A program made the translations under genes and the position numbers. A stretch of DNA of 64,000 nt from an uncultured Nioella sp. (GTDB lineage: Bacteria > Pseudomonadota > Alphaproteobacteria > Rhodobacterales > Rhodobacteraceae), in contig CANLZL010000001.1 in assembly GCA_947495575.1 (NCBI GenBank), positions 62,001 through 126,000 of the forward strand. Direction: 5' to 3'. The notes under the pieces are model-generated. The model had not been told where the DNA came from, did not search any database, and saw only the letters and a program-made list of their open reading frames with translations. Below, piece by piece: positions 50,923 through 59,349 of the stretch (the first letter of the stretch is position 1; every line of letters begins with the position of its first letter).

Positions 50923-52758
50923 TTAGTCTTCCATTGCTTCCAGCTGATCTATGAAGCCCTCGATCATGCTTAGACCTTTGTCCCAGAAGGCCGGATCCGA
51001 AGCATCAAGACCAAACGGCGCCAGCAGCTCTTTGTGGTGCTTGGACCCTCCTGCCTTCAGCATCTCGAAATATTTCTCCTGGAAACCGGCATCGCCCTCT
51101 TCGTAAACCGCATAAAGTGCGTTCACCAGGCCGTCGCCAAAGGCGTAGGCGTAGACGTAGAAGGGCGAATGCACGAAATGCGGGATATAAGCCCAGAAGG
51201 TCTCGTACCCGTCCATGAAATTAAAGACTGGCCCAAGGCTTTCGGCCTGTACCGACATCCACAGCGCGTTGATATCGTCGGGAGTCAGCTCGCCTTCGGC
51301 CCGTGCGGCATGCAGCTTGCATTCGAAATCGTAAAACGCGATCTGGCGGACGACCGTGTTGATCATATCCTCGACCTTGCCGGCCAGCATTACCTTGCGC
51401 TCAGCATCCGATTTTGCCCGTGACAGCATCTTGCGGAAGGTCAGCATTTCGCCAAAAACACTGGCGGTTTCGGCTAGCGTCAGAGGCGTCGAAGACAAAA
51501 GCTCGCCTTGCGAGGCCGCCAGCCGCTGGTGCACGCCATGGCCCAGCTCATGGGCCAGCGTCATCACATCCCGCGGTTTGCCAAGGTAGTTCAGCATTAC
51601 GTAAGGATGCACATCGGTGACGGTGGGATGGGCAAAGGCGCCGGGCGCCTTGCCCTCTTTCACCGCGGCATCAATCCAGCCATCGGTAAAGAACGGCTCG
51701 GCCAGTTCGGCCATGCGCGGGTCAAAATCGGCGTAGGCTTCGGACACGACCTTGCGCGCCTCATCCCAATGCACCAGCCGGTCATCTTCCATCGGTAGGG
51801 GCGCGTTGCGGTCCCAGACTTCCATGGTGTCCAGACCCATCCACTTGGCCTTCAGTTTGTAGTAGCGGTGCGAAAGGCGAGGGTAGGCATCAACCACGGC
51901 ATTGCGAAGCGCTTCGACAACCTCTGGCTCAACATGGTTCGACAGGTGCCGCCCCATTTGCGGGCTTGGCAATTTGCGCCAGCGGTCGTGGATTTCCTTA
52001 TCCTTGGCCAATGTGTTGTGGACACGGGCGAACAACCCGATGCGATCTGCAAAAGTCTTGGATAGCGCACGGGCACCGGCTTCCCGCTTTTTTCGATCTT
52101 GCTCGGATAGAAGGTTTAGCGTGGCCTCAATGCCCAACTCTTCGCCGTCGACCTCAAAGGTCAAACCGGCAATCGTTTCGTCAAAAAGCTTGTTCCAGGC
52201 TGCAGCGCCAACTGTAGATTGGTCGTGCAGGAACTGCTCCAATTCGTCGCTCAACTGGTATGGCTTCATCGCCCGCATCCGGTCCATGACCGGGCGGTAT
52301 CGGGCAAGATCTGTGTTTGCAGCCATCAGGGCTTCGTAATGGTCATCGTCGAGGCGATTGAACTCTAAGCTCCAGAACACCAGGTGTGTCGTCGCGACGG
52401 TCAACGCCTCCTGGCAATCTGACATGAATTTCGCGCGTTCGGGGTCGGTGGTGTGTTGGTAATAGCGCAATCCGGCAAAGGACATGATCCGCCCGGCGAT
52501 CAGGTCGATTTTTTCGTAGCGATTAACGGCGGCCAGCATCTCATCCGCGGTCAGCTCGGCCATTTTCCCCTGATAGTCCGCCGCAAATGCCGCGCATTCC
52601 TTGCCCAGCCATTCCTTGTCGCGGGCCAGTTCAGGGGCGTCTTCAGCGGCATAAAGATCGCTCAGATCCCACTCCGGCAGATCGCCCAGATCTTTTCCCC
52701 CAGCCGAGGCATTGGCGTCACGCAGTAGTTCAGGGCGATCGGTGCGGGGATGGAACAT
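50923..52758 (-). CDS. pepF: oligoendopeptidase F (M3 family)
   Basis: 611 aa, the expected length for PepF. The zinc motif is in VMTLAHELGHGVHQRLA (about residues 395-411), and the second Glu ligand is in TLAETASVFGEMLTFRKML. An N-terminal helical oligopeptidase domain (about 40-190) and the C-terminal FVHSPFYVYAYAFGDGLVNALY block are typical. It cleaves cytoplasmic oligopeptides. There is no signal peptide. No operon partner is evident. Confidence 0.95.
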   Translation of the reverse strand: MFHPRTDRPELLRDANASAGGKDLGDLPEWDLSDLYAAEDAPELARDKEWLGKECAAFAADYQGKMAELTADEMLAAVNRYEKIDLIAGRIMSFAGLRYYQHTTDPERAKFMSDCQEALTVATTHLVFWSLEFNRLDDDHYEALMAANTDLARYRPVMDRMRAMKPYQLSDELEQFLHDQSTVGAAAWNKLFDETIAGLTFEVDGEELGIEATLNLLSEQDRKKREAGARALSKTFADRIGLFARVHNTLAKDKEIHDRWRKLPSPQMGRHLSNHVEPEVVEALRNAVVDAYPRLSHRYYKLKAKWMGLDTMEVWDRNAPLPMEDDRLVHWDEARKVVSEAYADFDPRMAELAEPFFTDGWIDAAVKEGKAPGAFAHPTVTDVHPYVMLNYLGKPRDVMTLAHELGHGVHQRLAASQGELLSSTPLTLAETASVFGEMLTFRKMLSRAKSDAERKVMLAGKVEDMINTVVRQIAFYDFECKLHAARAEGELTPDDINALWMSVQAESLGPVFNFMDGYETFWAYIPHFVHSPFYVYAYAFGDGLVNALYAVYEEGDAGFQEKYFEMLKAGGSKHHKELLAPFGLDASDPAFWDKGLSMIEGFIDQLEAMED

Positions 52759-52930
52759 GAAAACGACCTCGAGTTTGGTTCAGTTGCAAAAGATATGCGG
52801 GCTTGCCCCCAATTTGGCAATGGCGTGCATCCCGGCAATTGCGGCGATGTGCAAAGAATCTTTTTCTTTGCTATGCTTAGCGGGTTGAGGCACCCCGAGC
52901 AGTCCAGAATTTTGGAAGGGGAAACTAGAC

Positions 52931-53257
52931 ATGACGACAATAAGGACACTTTCGGCCCTTGTGATCTCCGGGGCTGCATTGATTGGGTGCAGTGCGTTTT
53001 CGGGCGACTCTGTTCCGCCCTCAGCCGATTCCCTCGCAGTGCGCAGCTTTGTGGTTGATCGCCAAGAGGTGGAGCGGATCAGCTATCAGGGCATGGACTA
53101 TGTCGTGCAGGACATCACGTTTGAATATGACGGTGGCCGACGCGAAACCCGGCGATACGTCCTGATCGGCATGCGGCGTGTGGCCTGTAACGGCGATTGC
53201 CAGGCGGCCCTAGAGCGGGGTATCGCCAATGAAGATGAAGGCGATGACGATTATTGA
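52931..53257 (+). CDS. small lipoprotein of unknown function
   Basis: 108 aa. A lipoprotein signal with lipobox LIG-C20 is followed by a polar linker and a small domain with ISYQGMDYVVQDITFEYDGGRRETRRYV and a Cys pair (CNGDC). The C-terminus is very acidic (NEDEGDDDY). AAGGGGAAA precedes the ATG. I do not recognise the family. It is convergent with the next gene, with three bases between their stops. Confidence 0.78.
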   Translation: MTTIRTLSALVISGAALIGCSAFSGDSVPPSADSLAVRSFVVDRQEVERISYQGMDYVVQDITFEYDGGRRETRRYVLIGMRRVACNGDCQAALERGIANEDEGDDDY

Positions 53258-53260
53258 GCC

Positions 53261-53587
53261 TCAGAGGTCGATAGGATCCTCAACCGGGCCTTCTTCGACC
53301 TCGTTTTCCTCCAATGGAACCCGACGGCGGATGATAATATCGCCGTTGGGCAGGATCTCGGGCATCTCATAAAGTGTGATGTCGTCGATCAGCTCGCTTA
53401 GTTCGGCCAGCATGGGCAGCATGTGATCCTCGAACATCGGACGCATCTCATCCATAAGCCCTTCCAGCAACCGGCGGGACCCTTCGTTCAGAAAATCGAA
53501 CCCGTCGCGCATATTGTGCTCTTCGGCGCGAGCGCCTGCGGGCAGGGTCAATAGAAGGGCGAGGGCGGCGGCAGAAATCTGTTTCAT
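53261..53587 (-). CDS. periplasmic protein of unknown function
   Basis: 108 aa. Residues 1-21 are a signal peptide ending GARA. The mature protein is helical, rich in Met, Leu and Glu (SRRLLEGLMDEMRPMFEDHMLPMLAELSELIDDI). It then has YEMPEILPNGDIIIRRR and an acidic tail (EENEVEEGPVEDPIDL). I recall similar short proteins in Roseobacter-group genomes without a known role. It is on the same strand as the EEP, DnaJ, GNAT and VOC genes upstream. Confidence 0.75.
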   Translation of the reverse strand: MKQISAAALALLLTLPAGARAEEHNMRDGFDFLNEGSRRLLEGLMDEMRPMFEDHMLPMLAELSELIDDITLYEMPEILPNGDIIIRRRVPLEENEVEEGPVEDPIDL

Positions 53588-53618
53588 ACTCTAAATATGG
53601 GGGATCAGCGCGAGTCGT

Positions 53619-54656
53619 TCAAATGCTCTCGGCAGAAAGCTGCAAAGTGACGGGAAAATGGTCCGACGCGGTCAGCAAGGCCTCACACAGGTCGCGGTCT
53701 TTCCAGCAGGCGGGATCCTCAAACGGATGCCAGATGCGCCACGCCTTGGCGCGTGGTTTAAGGGTTGGACTGACCATCAGATAATCCAAAAGGGCGGACA
53801 GGTAGCGGCCTTCGTCGCGAATAAAGAACCTTGACGTGGTTGGGTGGGCGCTGACCTTGCTTAACAAGGCCTGAGCGGCATGGGGGTCAAACAATTGCTG
53901 CTCCGGCGGCAATTCTGTTCCCAGTACGATCTCGACCCCCGACCGGCCAAAGAGCTTTTCAAACTCATCCAGCCCCGGCCCATCATTGAAATCGCCAGCG
54001 ACGATCAATGGATCGCCTTCGGCCAGATGATAGGCGACCCGCTCACGCAGCCAGATGCATTGCGCCAGTTGTTTGCGCCGGTTGGCAATGGCAAAGCGCA
54101 TTTCCTCATTCTTGCTGCGCGCGCCGTGCGGCGCCTTAGATTTTGCGTGGACACCGATCATGCGAAATGTACCGACATCGCTGTCGATCACCACTTCCAA
54201 TGGCGGTTTGGAAAAGCGGATCAGATCTTCAGTGGCGTCAATATCCAGATCAATCCGGTAGGTGCCGTCGAAACGCGGTGGCGTGCGGCTGCCTTTTTTC
54301 CCGGTTACATCACCAATGGGATCATGGCGCACCGACATCACATCGGGATCATAAAGCAGAATGATCTCTTGCTGTGTGTCGTTCACAAAGCCGATCTGCG
54401 CCTTGCGCGACCGAATGCCAGCCGCCGCCGCAAATGTCTCAAGGGCAACCGTGCCATCGCGATGGCGGCTGCTATCGGGTGCCTCGATCACCATCACCGC
54501 ATCGGCATCAAGGGCTTGGAACACATGCGCAAGCGCGGCAAGCTGCTGGGATTTGGTGACATCCTGACGACCAGACCATGTGCCATCATTGACCATTTGC
54601 CCCTCATCATCAAAGAGATTGGCAAACCATTCTACGTTATAGGTGGCGATGCGCAT
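53619..54656 (-). CDS. endonuclease/exonuclease/phosphatase-family protein
   Basis: 345 aa. It has the EEP metal and catalytic residues in order: IATYNVEWFANLF (Asn), VMVIEAPDS (Glu), MIGVHAKSK (His), LIVAGDFNDGPG (D-x-N) and TASDHFPVTLQL (D-H). It lacks a signal peptide and so is cytoplasmic. Whether it acts on nucleic acids or phospho-lipids cannot be decided. It ends the minus-strand run that starts at the VOC gene; the DnaJ-domain gene stops 6 bases upstream of it. Confidence 0.88.
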   Translation of the reverse strand: MRIATYNVEWFANLFDDEGQMVNDGTWSGRQDVTKSQQLAALAHVFQALDADAVMVIEAPDSSRHRDGTVALETFAAAAGIRSRKAQIGFVNDTQQEIILLYDPDVMSVRHDPIGDVTGKKGSRTPPRFDGTYRIDLDIDATEDLIRFSKPPLEVVIDSDVGTFRMIGVHAKSKAPHGARSKNEEMRFAIANRRKQLAQCIWLRERVAYHLAEGDPLIVAGDFNDGPGLDEFEKLFGRSGVEIVLGTELPPEQQLFDPHAAQALLSKVSAHPTTSRFFIRDEGRYLSALLDYLMVSPTLKPRAKAWRIWHPFEDPACWKDRDLCEALLTASDHFPVTLQLSAESI

Positions 54657-54662
54657 TTCGGG

Positions 54663-55346
54663 TCACTCCCCGTGATTGGCCTCGATCTCGTCCCAAGCGG
54701 TATTGATCGCGACCAAACGGTTTTGCGCAAGCTGAATGGCTTCTTCCGGGACGCCGCGTGCCATCATCTGATCTGGATGCGTTTCGCGAACAAGCTTCCG
54801 ATAAGCTTTGCGGATCTCGTCAAGGCTCATCGCGCTTTCGACGCCCAGAACCGTGTAAGGGTCAGGCGCTGCATCGGGCACGTGGCGCGCACGCAGTGCG
54901 GCAAATTCGCGATGCGGCATACCGAAGATTTCCGCGACCCGCTCAAGGAACAAATCCTCATTGGGGTGGTATTCTCCATCCGCCACAGCGATATGAAACA
55001 ACCCATCCATCAAATCGGCCAAGACCTCATCGCGTCCTTGAAACATGGTTGCGATTTTTTCGGCGTAGCTTTCAAAACCGGCCACATCTTCGCGGGCCAT
55101 ATTGAACACGCGCGCGGCCGATTTTTCGTCAGCGGCGGGGATCGCAAAAACCTCACGAAAGGCAGTCACTTCATTGCGTGTGACCAGGCCATCGGCCTTG
55201 GCCATCTTGGCCCCCAAGGCAATCACGGCAATGGCAAAGCCAACGGTCAGTTCCGGCGGCTTGCGCAACTTATCAAAAACAGCATCCAGCCCCTCACCAG
55301 AGGTCAGGGCCGACAGGGCTTCACTTATACGGGTCCAGAGCGACAT
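54663..55346 (-). CDS. DjlA-like co-chaperone (TerB-like plus DnaJ domain)
   Basis: 227 aa. Residues about 30-145 form a TerB-like helical domain (VGFAIAVIALGAKMAKADGLVTRNEVTAF, FHIAVADGEYHPNEDLFL). Residues 160-227 are a J domain (DPYTVLGVESAMSLDEIRKAYRKLVRETHPDQ) with the essential HPD motif, giving DnaK stimulation. E. coli DjlA has an N-terminal transmembrane helix, but here there is none, so this version is probably soluble. Confidence 0.9.
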   Translation of the reverse strand: MSLWTRISEALSALTSGEGLDAVFDKLRKPPELTVGFAIAVIALGAKMAKADGLVTRNEVTAFREVFAIPAADEKSAARVFNMAREDVAGFESYAEKIATMFQGRDEVLADLMDGLFHIAVADGEYHPNEDLFLERVAEIFGMPHREFAALRARHVPDAAPDPYTVLGVESAMSLDEIRKAYRKLVRETHPDQMMARGVPEEAIQLAQNRLVAINTAWDEIEANHGE

Positions 55347-55378
55347 GGCGCCTTTCTAAACCGATTAGTTCACAAATG

Positions 55379-55849
55379 TCACAGGATTTTCTGCATCAAC
55401 ACCAGATCATGCCAGCGATCGAATTTGCGACCAACCTCAGGCAGATGCGCGACCTCTTTGTATCCCAAGGCGGAATGAAACTTGATTGCGTCGCGGTTCT
55501 CGCCCGAGATTCCGGCAAATATTGAATGCACCCCGGCTGCACGGGCATGATCCTCGGCGGCTTCCATCAGGGCGCGACCCAGACCCTGACCACGCGCACC
55601 TTCTTTCAAATGCACGGAATGTTCCATTGTGTGGGCGTAGCCCGGCCCGTCGCGAAACTGAAAATAGGTCGAAAATCCAAGGATTTCGGCACCATCCTCG
55701 GCCACGAAAAAGGGCTGGGCGGGCATGGCCATTGCGATCTCCCTGACCGACTTTTCCTGAGTAGTAAAGGTCGCAACCGTGTCGCGAATTATTGCGTTCC
55801 AGATCGCGGCAATCTCGGGTGCGTCATCGGGTCTGGCTGGGCGGATCAT
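55379..55849 (-). CDS. GNAT N-acetyltransferase, phosphinothricin/methionine-sulfoximine acetyltransferase-like
   Basis: 156 aa. IRPARPDDAPEIAAIWNAIIRDTVATF at the N-terminus and the acetyl-CoA loop HSVHLKEGARGQGLGRALMEAAEDHA (about residues 79-104), then SIFAGISGENRDAIKFHSALGYKEVAHLPEVGRKFDRWHDLVLMQ, are the pattern of the PAT/MddA group. These acetylate amino-acid analogues such as methionine sulfoximine, with natural substrates often unclear. The start overlaps the stop of the VOC gene by ATGA. Confidence 0.88.
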   Translation of the reverse strand: MIRPARPDDAPEIAAIWNAIIRDTVATFTTQEKSVREIAMAMPAQPFFVAEDGAEILGFSTYFQFRDGPGYAHTMEHSVHLKEGARGQGLGRALMEAAEDHARAAGVHSIFAGISGENRDAIKFHSALGYKEVAHLPEVGRKFDRWHDLVLMQKIL

Positions 55850-56460
55850 AGCGTGACCACCCCCGTCGACGTGGAAATCTCCATGCTTAGTGCAGGGGTG
55901 TCGCCCGCGATCAGGTCGACTCGCTTGTCACTCAATAAACCTTCCAAGGCCGCGCTCAGTTTGCCAGCTTCGGGATGCACAATTTTCACTCTTGTCAGGC
56001 GCAGCCCATGATCCGGCAGGCGCGGGGCAGGGTGCGCGTCGCCCTGCCACTCGATCAGCGCCGGAAAACCGCCATCAAAGGGCAATTTTCCGTCATCGGG
56101 TACGGCCATTTTCCAAGCCAGATCCCCTCGGGTCAGCGCCATTGGCCGCCCCGCTCCTTTTGGGGCCGTCGCCAGGGCGGCGTCGATATCGTCACAAGCG
56201 CAAATCCAGTTGCCGACCCGCGGTGCGCCATGGAAATTGTCCATATCAAACCAGCGCGGGCGGCCTGGCCCCGGCGCGTTGGGGTTGATGGCGATCACCT
56301 CCATATATTCCTGCGGACCAAGCGACAAAAGCCGGTTATGCGTGCCCATGGCGGCATGCTCTCCCCCCGGTGCCATTTCGACGCCTAGGGCATGTTCAAC
56401 CGCGGCGACGCCGGCGGCCAATTCCTCGCATGTAACGGCGAAATGATCAAAGCGCAGCAT
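55846..56460 (-). CDS. VOC-superfamily glyoxalase-like protein
   Basis: 204 aa. It begins MLRFDHFAVTCEELAAGVAAVEHALGVEM with a putative metal His at residue 6. It continues with GTHNRLLSLGPQEYMEVIAINP and a second half-domain with PALIEWQGDAHPAPRLPDHGLRLTRVKIVHPEAG, matching the glyoxalase-like (PF13468-type) group. The reaction is unknown. It is translationally coupled to the downstream GNAT gene. Confidence 0.85.
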   Translation of the reverse strand: MLRFDHFAVTCEELAAGVAAVEHALGVEMAPGGEHAAMGTHNRLLSLGPQEYMEVIAINPNAPGPGRPRWFDMDNFHGAPRVGNWICACDDIDAALATAPKGAGRPMALTRGDLAWKMAVPDDGKLPFDGGFPALIEWQGDAHPAPRLPDHGLRLTRVKIVHPEAGKLSAALEGLLSDKRVDLIAGDTPALSMEISTSTGVVTL

Positions 56461-56513
56461 GGCCCTCGCCTCCCAAAAATACCTGCGACGATGAAACCCT
56501 CTTGGCGAATCTC

Positions 56514-57098
56514 ATGCAAGCGGTCTTATCTCGCTCCATGGATAAAGCCGTTCAAAAAGCTCAGCAGCGCAAAGCTGCATTTGCCGCCCGAAAAGAAGCC
56601 TTTGGCCTTGGACATGCCGCCGCCGCCAATGCACGGCTTTTGGCGGAAATCGGCCCTGTTGTTGGAACGGCCATTTCCGGCTACATGCCCATTCGGACCG
56701 AGCTGACGCCGATGCCTGCGATGGTCGAGCTTGCTCAGACAAATCGCATCTGTGTGCCGGTTATCCAAGGGGCCGGCCTGCCACTTCTTTTTCGTGAATG
56801 GACCCCAACAATCGAAATGGTCGACGGGCCATTCGGAGCAAAAGTGCCTGCAACCGGCGACTGGTTGGAGCCCGAGATCCTGATTGCACCTCTGGTGGCC
56901 TTCGATGCCAGCTGCAACCGGTTGGGTTATGGCGGCGGGTTCTATGACCGCACGTTAGAGGGCCTGAGGGCCAAACGCCCGACCCGAGCCATTGGGTTTG
57001 CCTTTGATGCGCAAGAGTTGACTGGCCTGATCCTGGAATCTACCGATCAGGTTTTGGACGCTGTTGTCACGGAGACCCGGGTATTGGTCAGCGCCTGA
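56514..57098 (+). CDS. 5-formyltetrahydrofolate cyclo-ligase
   Basis: 194 aa from ATG 56514; starts at 56502 (TTG) or 56538 (ATG) are possible, as none has a clear ribosome site. The ATP-grasping basic helix AQQRKAAFAARKEAF is near the N-terminus. ISGYMPIRTELTP, LIAPLVAFDASCNRLGYGGGFYDRTL (about residues 122-147) and AIGFAFDAQ are conserved family blocks. It converts 5-formyl-THF to 5,10-methenyl-THF with ATP. I looked for a 6S RNA next to it, as in many bacteria, but the upstream gap is only about 50 bases. Confidence 0.92.
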   Translation: MQAVLSRSMDKAVQKAQQRKAAFAARKEAFGLGHAAAANARLLAEIGPVVGTAISGYMPIRTELTPMPAMVELAQTNRICVPVIQGAGLPLLFREWTPTIEMVDGPFGAKVPATGDWLEPEILIAPLVAFDASCNRLGYGGGFYDRTLEGLRAKRPTRAIGFAFDAQELTGLILESTDQVLDAVVTETRVLVSA

Positions 57099-57103
57099 AC
57101 GCG

Positions 57104-58087
57104 TTACACTCGAAAACTCACCAAGCGCCGTAGCAGTTCCACCTGGCTGTTCACGCCGGCTTTTTCAAAAACACGTTTCAGGTGTGTCTTGACTGTGTTG
57201 ATTGAGATGCCGAGCTCTTCCGAAATCTCAGACAACTCGGCGCCGCGCGCAATTGACTGAATCGTGCGCACTTGCGCTTTTGACAGGCCGTAAAGGACTT
57301 TGGCCACGTCGATTTGCGTTTCGAGATTTGGCCCGTCGCCCAACAAAACGTAGACTCGCCCATCGGTGACCTTGACCCAACACATCAACAGCGCGCCGCC
57401 ATTGTCTTCCCCCAGAACCACAGGAAAGGTAACTGCGCCGCCCCCTTGGGATGCGGCCAGATTATAGCGGGCAAATCCTGTCAACGCATGGGCGCGAGTG
57501 ACAGTCGCCCGCAGGTCCATATCCCAAGCGGGGCGCGTCGCGCGCAATGTTCCATGGCTGATCGTCAAGCCCGGGAACGTAGCGATTTCCGCCTTGGCGC
57601 TCGTGTTCAGCCAGATTACGTCGCAATTTTCCGCAATTTCGATGGCAGCGCCCGGTGCGTCGCGTTGGGGTTGGGACCACACTCCGTGAAAAATGATCCT
57701 CCACTGCCCATCGGTTTTTTCCAGAAGGCGGAAGTTATGTGAGAGGTTTGGTGGCGCCAGCGGATTTTCGGTATCAGCGACAATCTGGTCAAAAGTCGCC
57801 CACGCAATATCGTTTTTTACAAATATCTGCAGTTCTTCGCGCCGGATGTCAGCATCAATAACCGAAGGTTCCGAGGCCATGGCCTCAAAGATATTTGCGC
57901 GAAATTCTGCGAAGCCATTTGCAATTTGCAAAGTGCCGCATTCCATAATGCTCTTGAAACGATCATCGGCCACCCAATTCTGCTCCCACGCGGTCTTGTC
58001 GCGTGAAAGGTACGTATTTAGGTCAGCCTCAATTACTTTGAGGATGTCACTTTGGTCTGCCGACCATTCGTGCCTTTGTTTGGTCAT
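57104..58087 (-). CDS. LuxR-type regulator with N-terminal NTF2-like domain (paralog B)
   Basis: 327 aa from ATG 58087. Domain order matches the protein at 49619-50623. An NTF2-like N-terminal part (DILKVIEADLNTYLSRDKTAWEQNWVADD; LEKTDGQWRIIFHGVWSQ) is followed by a middle region with VTFPVVLGEDNGGALLMCWVKV. The C-terminal LuxR helix-turn-helix is LSKAQVRTIQSIARGAELSEISEELGISINTVKTHLKRVFEKAGVNSQ. It is preceded by a small gene (58110-58340) and by a 24-bp palindrome. The convergent cyclo-ligase gene ends 5 bases away. Confidence 0.85.
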   Translation of the reverse strand: MTKQRHEWSADQSDILKVIEADLNTYLSRDKTAWEQNWVADDRFKSIMECGTLQIANGFAEFRANIFEAMASEPSVIDADIRREELQIFVKNDIAWATFDQIVADTENPLAPPNLSHNFRLLEKTDGQWRIIFHGVWSQPQRDAPGAAIEIAENCDVIWLNTSAKAEIATFPGLTISHGTLRATRPAWDMDLRATVTRAHALTGFARYNLAASQGGGAVTFPVVLGEDNGGALLMCWVKVTDGRVYVLLGDGPNLETQIDVAKVLYGLSKAQVRTIQSIARGAELSEISEELGISINTVKTHLKRVFEKAGVNSQVELLRRLVSFRV

Positions 58088-58109
58088 CGGGTGCACTCTG
58101 CAAAAGGTT

Positions 58110-58340
58110 TCAAGACATCCTAGCCTCAATTGGACCGCCTGTCCTGATACCGGCTAATCCGGAAACGCGGCTTGAGGGTTTCTTCCGCAGGTTGAACGTC
58201 AATCTGCCAAAAATTGTTGCCGGCGATGACCGTCTTGAGCCGGCGAAGAACTCAAAAAACACATCTTCGTCGGCACCGGTCTGACCGGCAAAATGCCCGC
58301 TATTTCGAATGTTTCTTTGGATTGCGTTCCAATCGTTCAT
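58110..58340 (-). CDS. small protein upstream of NTF2-LuxR regulator B
   Basis: 76 aa. GGGAG stands 7 bases before the ATG at 58340. The sequence is polar and ends basic: NDWNAIQRNIRNSGHF, DEDVFFEFFAGSRRS, then TIFGRLTFNLRKKPSSR. There is no membrane helix or signal peptide. It is not evidently similar to the small protein before regulator A, yet has the same position, strand and size class. The gap to the regulator is 22 bases. Confidence 0.6.
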   Translation of the reverse strand: MNDWNAIQRNIRNSGHFAGQTGADEDVFFEFFAGSRRSSPATIFGRLTFNLRKKPSSRVSGLAGIRTGGPIEARMS

Positions 58341-58397
58341 TTGATTTCTCCCAGAAGTAGTGATCTGAGCCTGAGAGTAGCAATCCGACGAGCACGA

Positions 58398-58421
58398 CCT
58401 GTCACCCGCGCGGGTGACAGG
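58398..58421. promoter_or_regulatory. 24-bp perfect palindrome, candidate operator
   Basis: CCTGTCACCCGC (58398-58409) is followed directly by its exact reverse complement (58410-58421), with no mismatch. It lies in the divergent gap between the small gene of cassette B (start 58340) and the phosphoesterase gene (start 58525). The CCTGTC...GACAGG arms resemble lux-box-style dyads bound by LuxR-type dimers, so binding by the adjacent regulator is plausible. A hairpin in RNA is the alternative. Confidence 0.55.
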
Positions 58422-58524
58422 CGGCATTTTTCTGCACTTGGAATTAACTACCCCTGAAAGCAACATGATCGGCCATCACCAAAGCCCTCTTGTTCCTTCA
58501 CGGCGAACCCCCTAAGCCTTTCTT

Positions 58525-59349
58525 ATGAGATTACTATTCCTTGGAGACGTAATGGGCCGTGCCGGGCGCGGGGCCATTGCCGAGCATCTTCCAAAGCTAA
58601 AGACAGATTGGCGGCTGGATTTCGTCGTGGTGAACGGGGAAAACGCGACCTCGGGCCATGGAGTGTCGACCACACATGCGCAGGGCTTGCTTGAGGCCGG
58701 GGTTGATTGCCTGACCCTTGGCGATCACGCGTTCGATCAGCGCGACATGCTGCAATATATCGAGAAAGAGCCGCGCATTATCCGCCCATTGAACTATGCC
58801 AAATCGGCTCCGGGGCAGGGCGCGCGCCTGTTCACTGCGCCAAGCGGTAAGAAAGTTCTGGTGGCGCAGGCGCTTGGCCAGGTCTTTATGAAGCGTCCAT
58901 TCTCCGATCCTTTCTCGGCCCTTGAATTGACCCTCAGAAATCACCCGCTTGGCGGTCTTGCCAATGCAGTGATTCTCGATATCCATTGCGAGGCGACGTC
59001 AGAAAAAATGGCCGTAGGGCATTTCTGCGATGGGCGCGCCAGCCTTGTGGTTGGTACCCATACCCACGTGCCAACCGGGGATGCTCAAATCCTGCCGGGG
59101 GGTACGGCTTACCTCACAGATGCCGGCATGTGTGGCGACTACAATTCGGTCATTGGAATGGAAAAGGATGAACCGCTGCGCCGGTTCATCACCGGTATGC
59201 CCAAGGGGCGGTTCGTACCTGCAAGAGGCGAGGCAACCTTGTCCGGCGTATATGTCGAAACCGATGATAAGACAGGCAAGGCCAATAAGGTCGCGCCAAT
59301 CCGAATTGGCGGCCGATTGCTGCAAACCGGCCCCGATGGCCCGCTCTGA
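58525..59349 (+). CDS. TIGR00282-family metallophosphoesterase (YmdB-like)
   Basis: 274 aa. The metal-binding blocks are clear: LFLGDVMGRAGR (residues 4-15), VVVNGENATSGHGV (about 33-46), CLTLGDHAFDQ (about 62-72), LDIHCEATSEKMA and VVGTHTHVPTGDAQIL (about 170-185). The family comprises di-iron phosphoesterases; YmdB of Bacillus hydrolyses 2',3'-cyclic nucleotides. There is no strong ribosome site. It overlaps the next gene by 14 bases. Confidence 0.92.
   Translation: MRLLFLGDVMGRAGRGAIAEHLPKLKTDWRLDFVVVNGENATSGHGVSTTHAQGLLEAGVDCLTLGDHAFDQRDMLQYIEKEPRIIRPLNYAKSAPGQGARLFTAPSGKKVLVAQALGQVFMKRPFSDPFSALELTLRNHPLGGLANAVILDIHCEATSEKMAVGHFCDGRASLVVGTHTHVPTGDAQILPGGTAYLTDAGMCGDYNSVIGMEKDEPLRRFITGMPKGRFVPARGEATLSGVYVETDDKTGKANKVAPIRIGGRLLQTGPDGPL

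Noticed and set aside
53880-55478. 532-codon plus-strand open frame
   Set aside because: It lies opposite the EEP, DnaJ-domain and GNAT genes, all with clear family motifs. It is rich in Ile/His/Gly in the manner of an antisense frame and has no ribosome site.
56461-56513. Possible 6S RNA gene next to the 5-formyl-THF cyclo-ligase gene
   Set aside because: The gap is only about 50 bases, too short for 6S RNA (about 160-180 nt).
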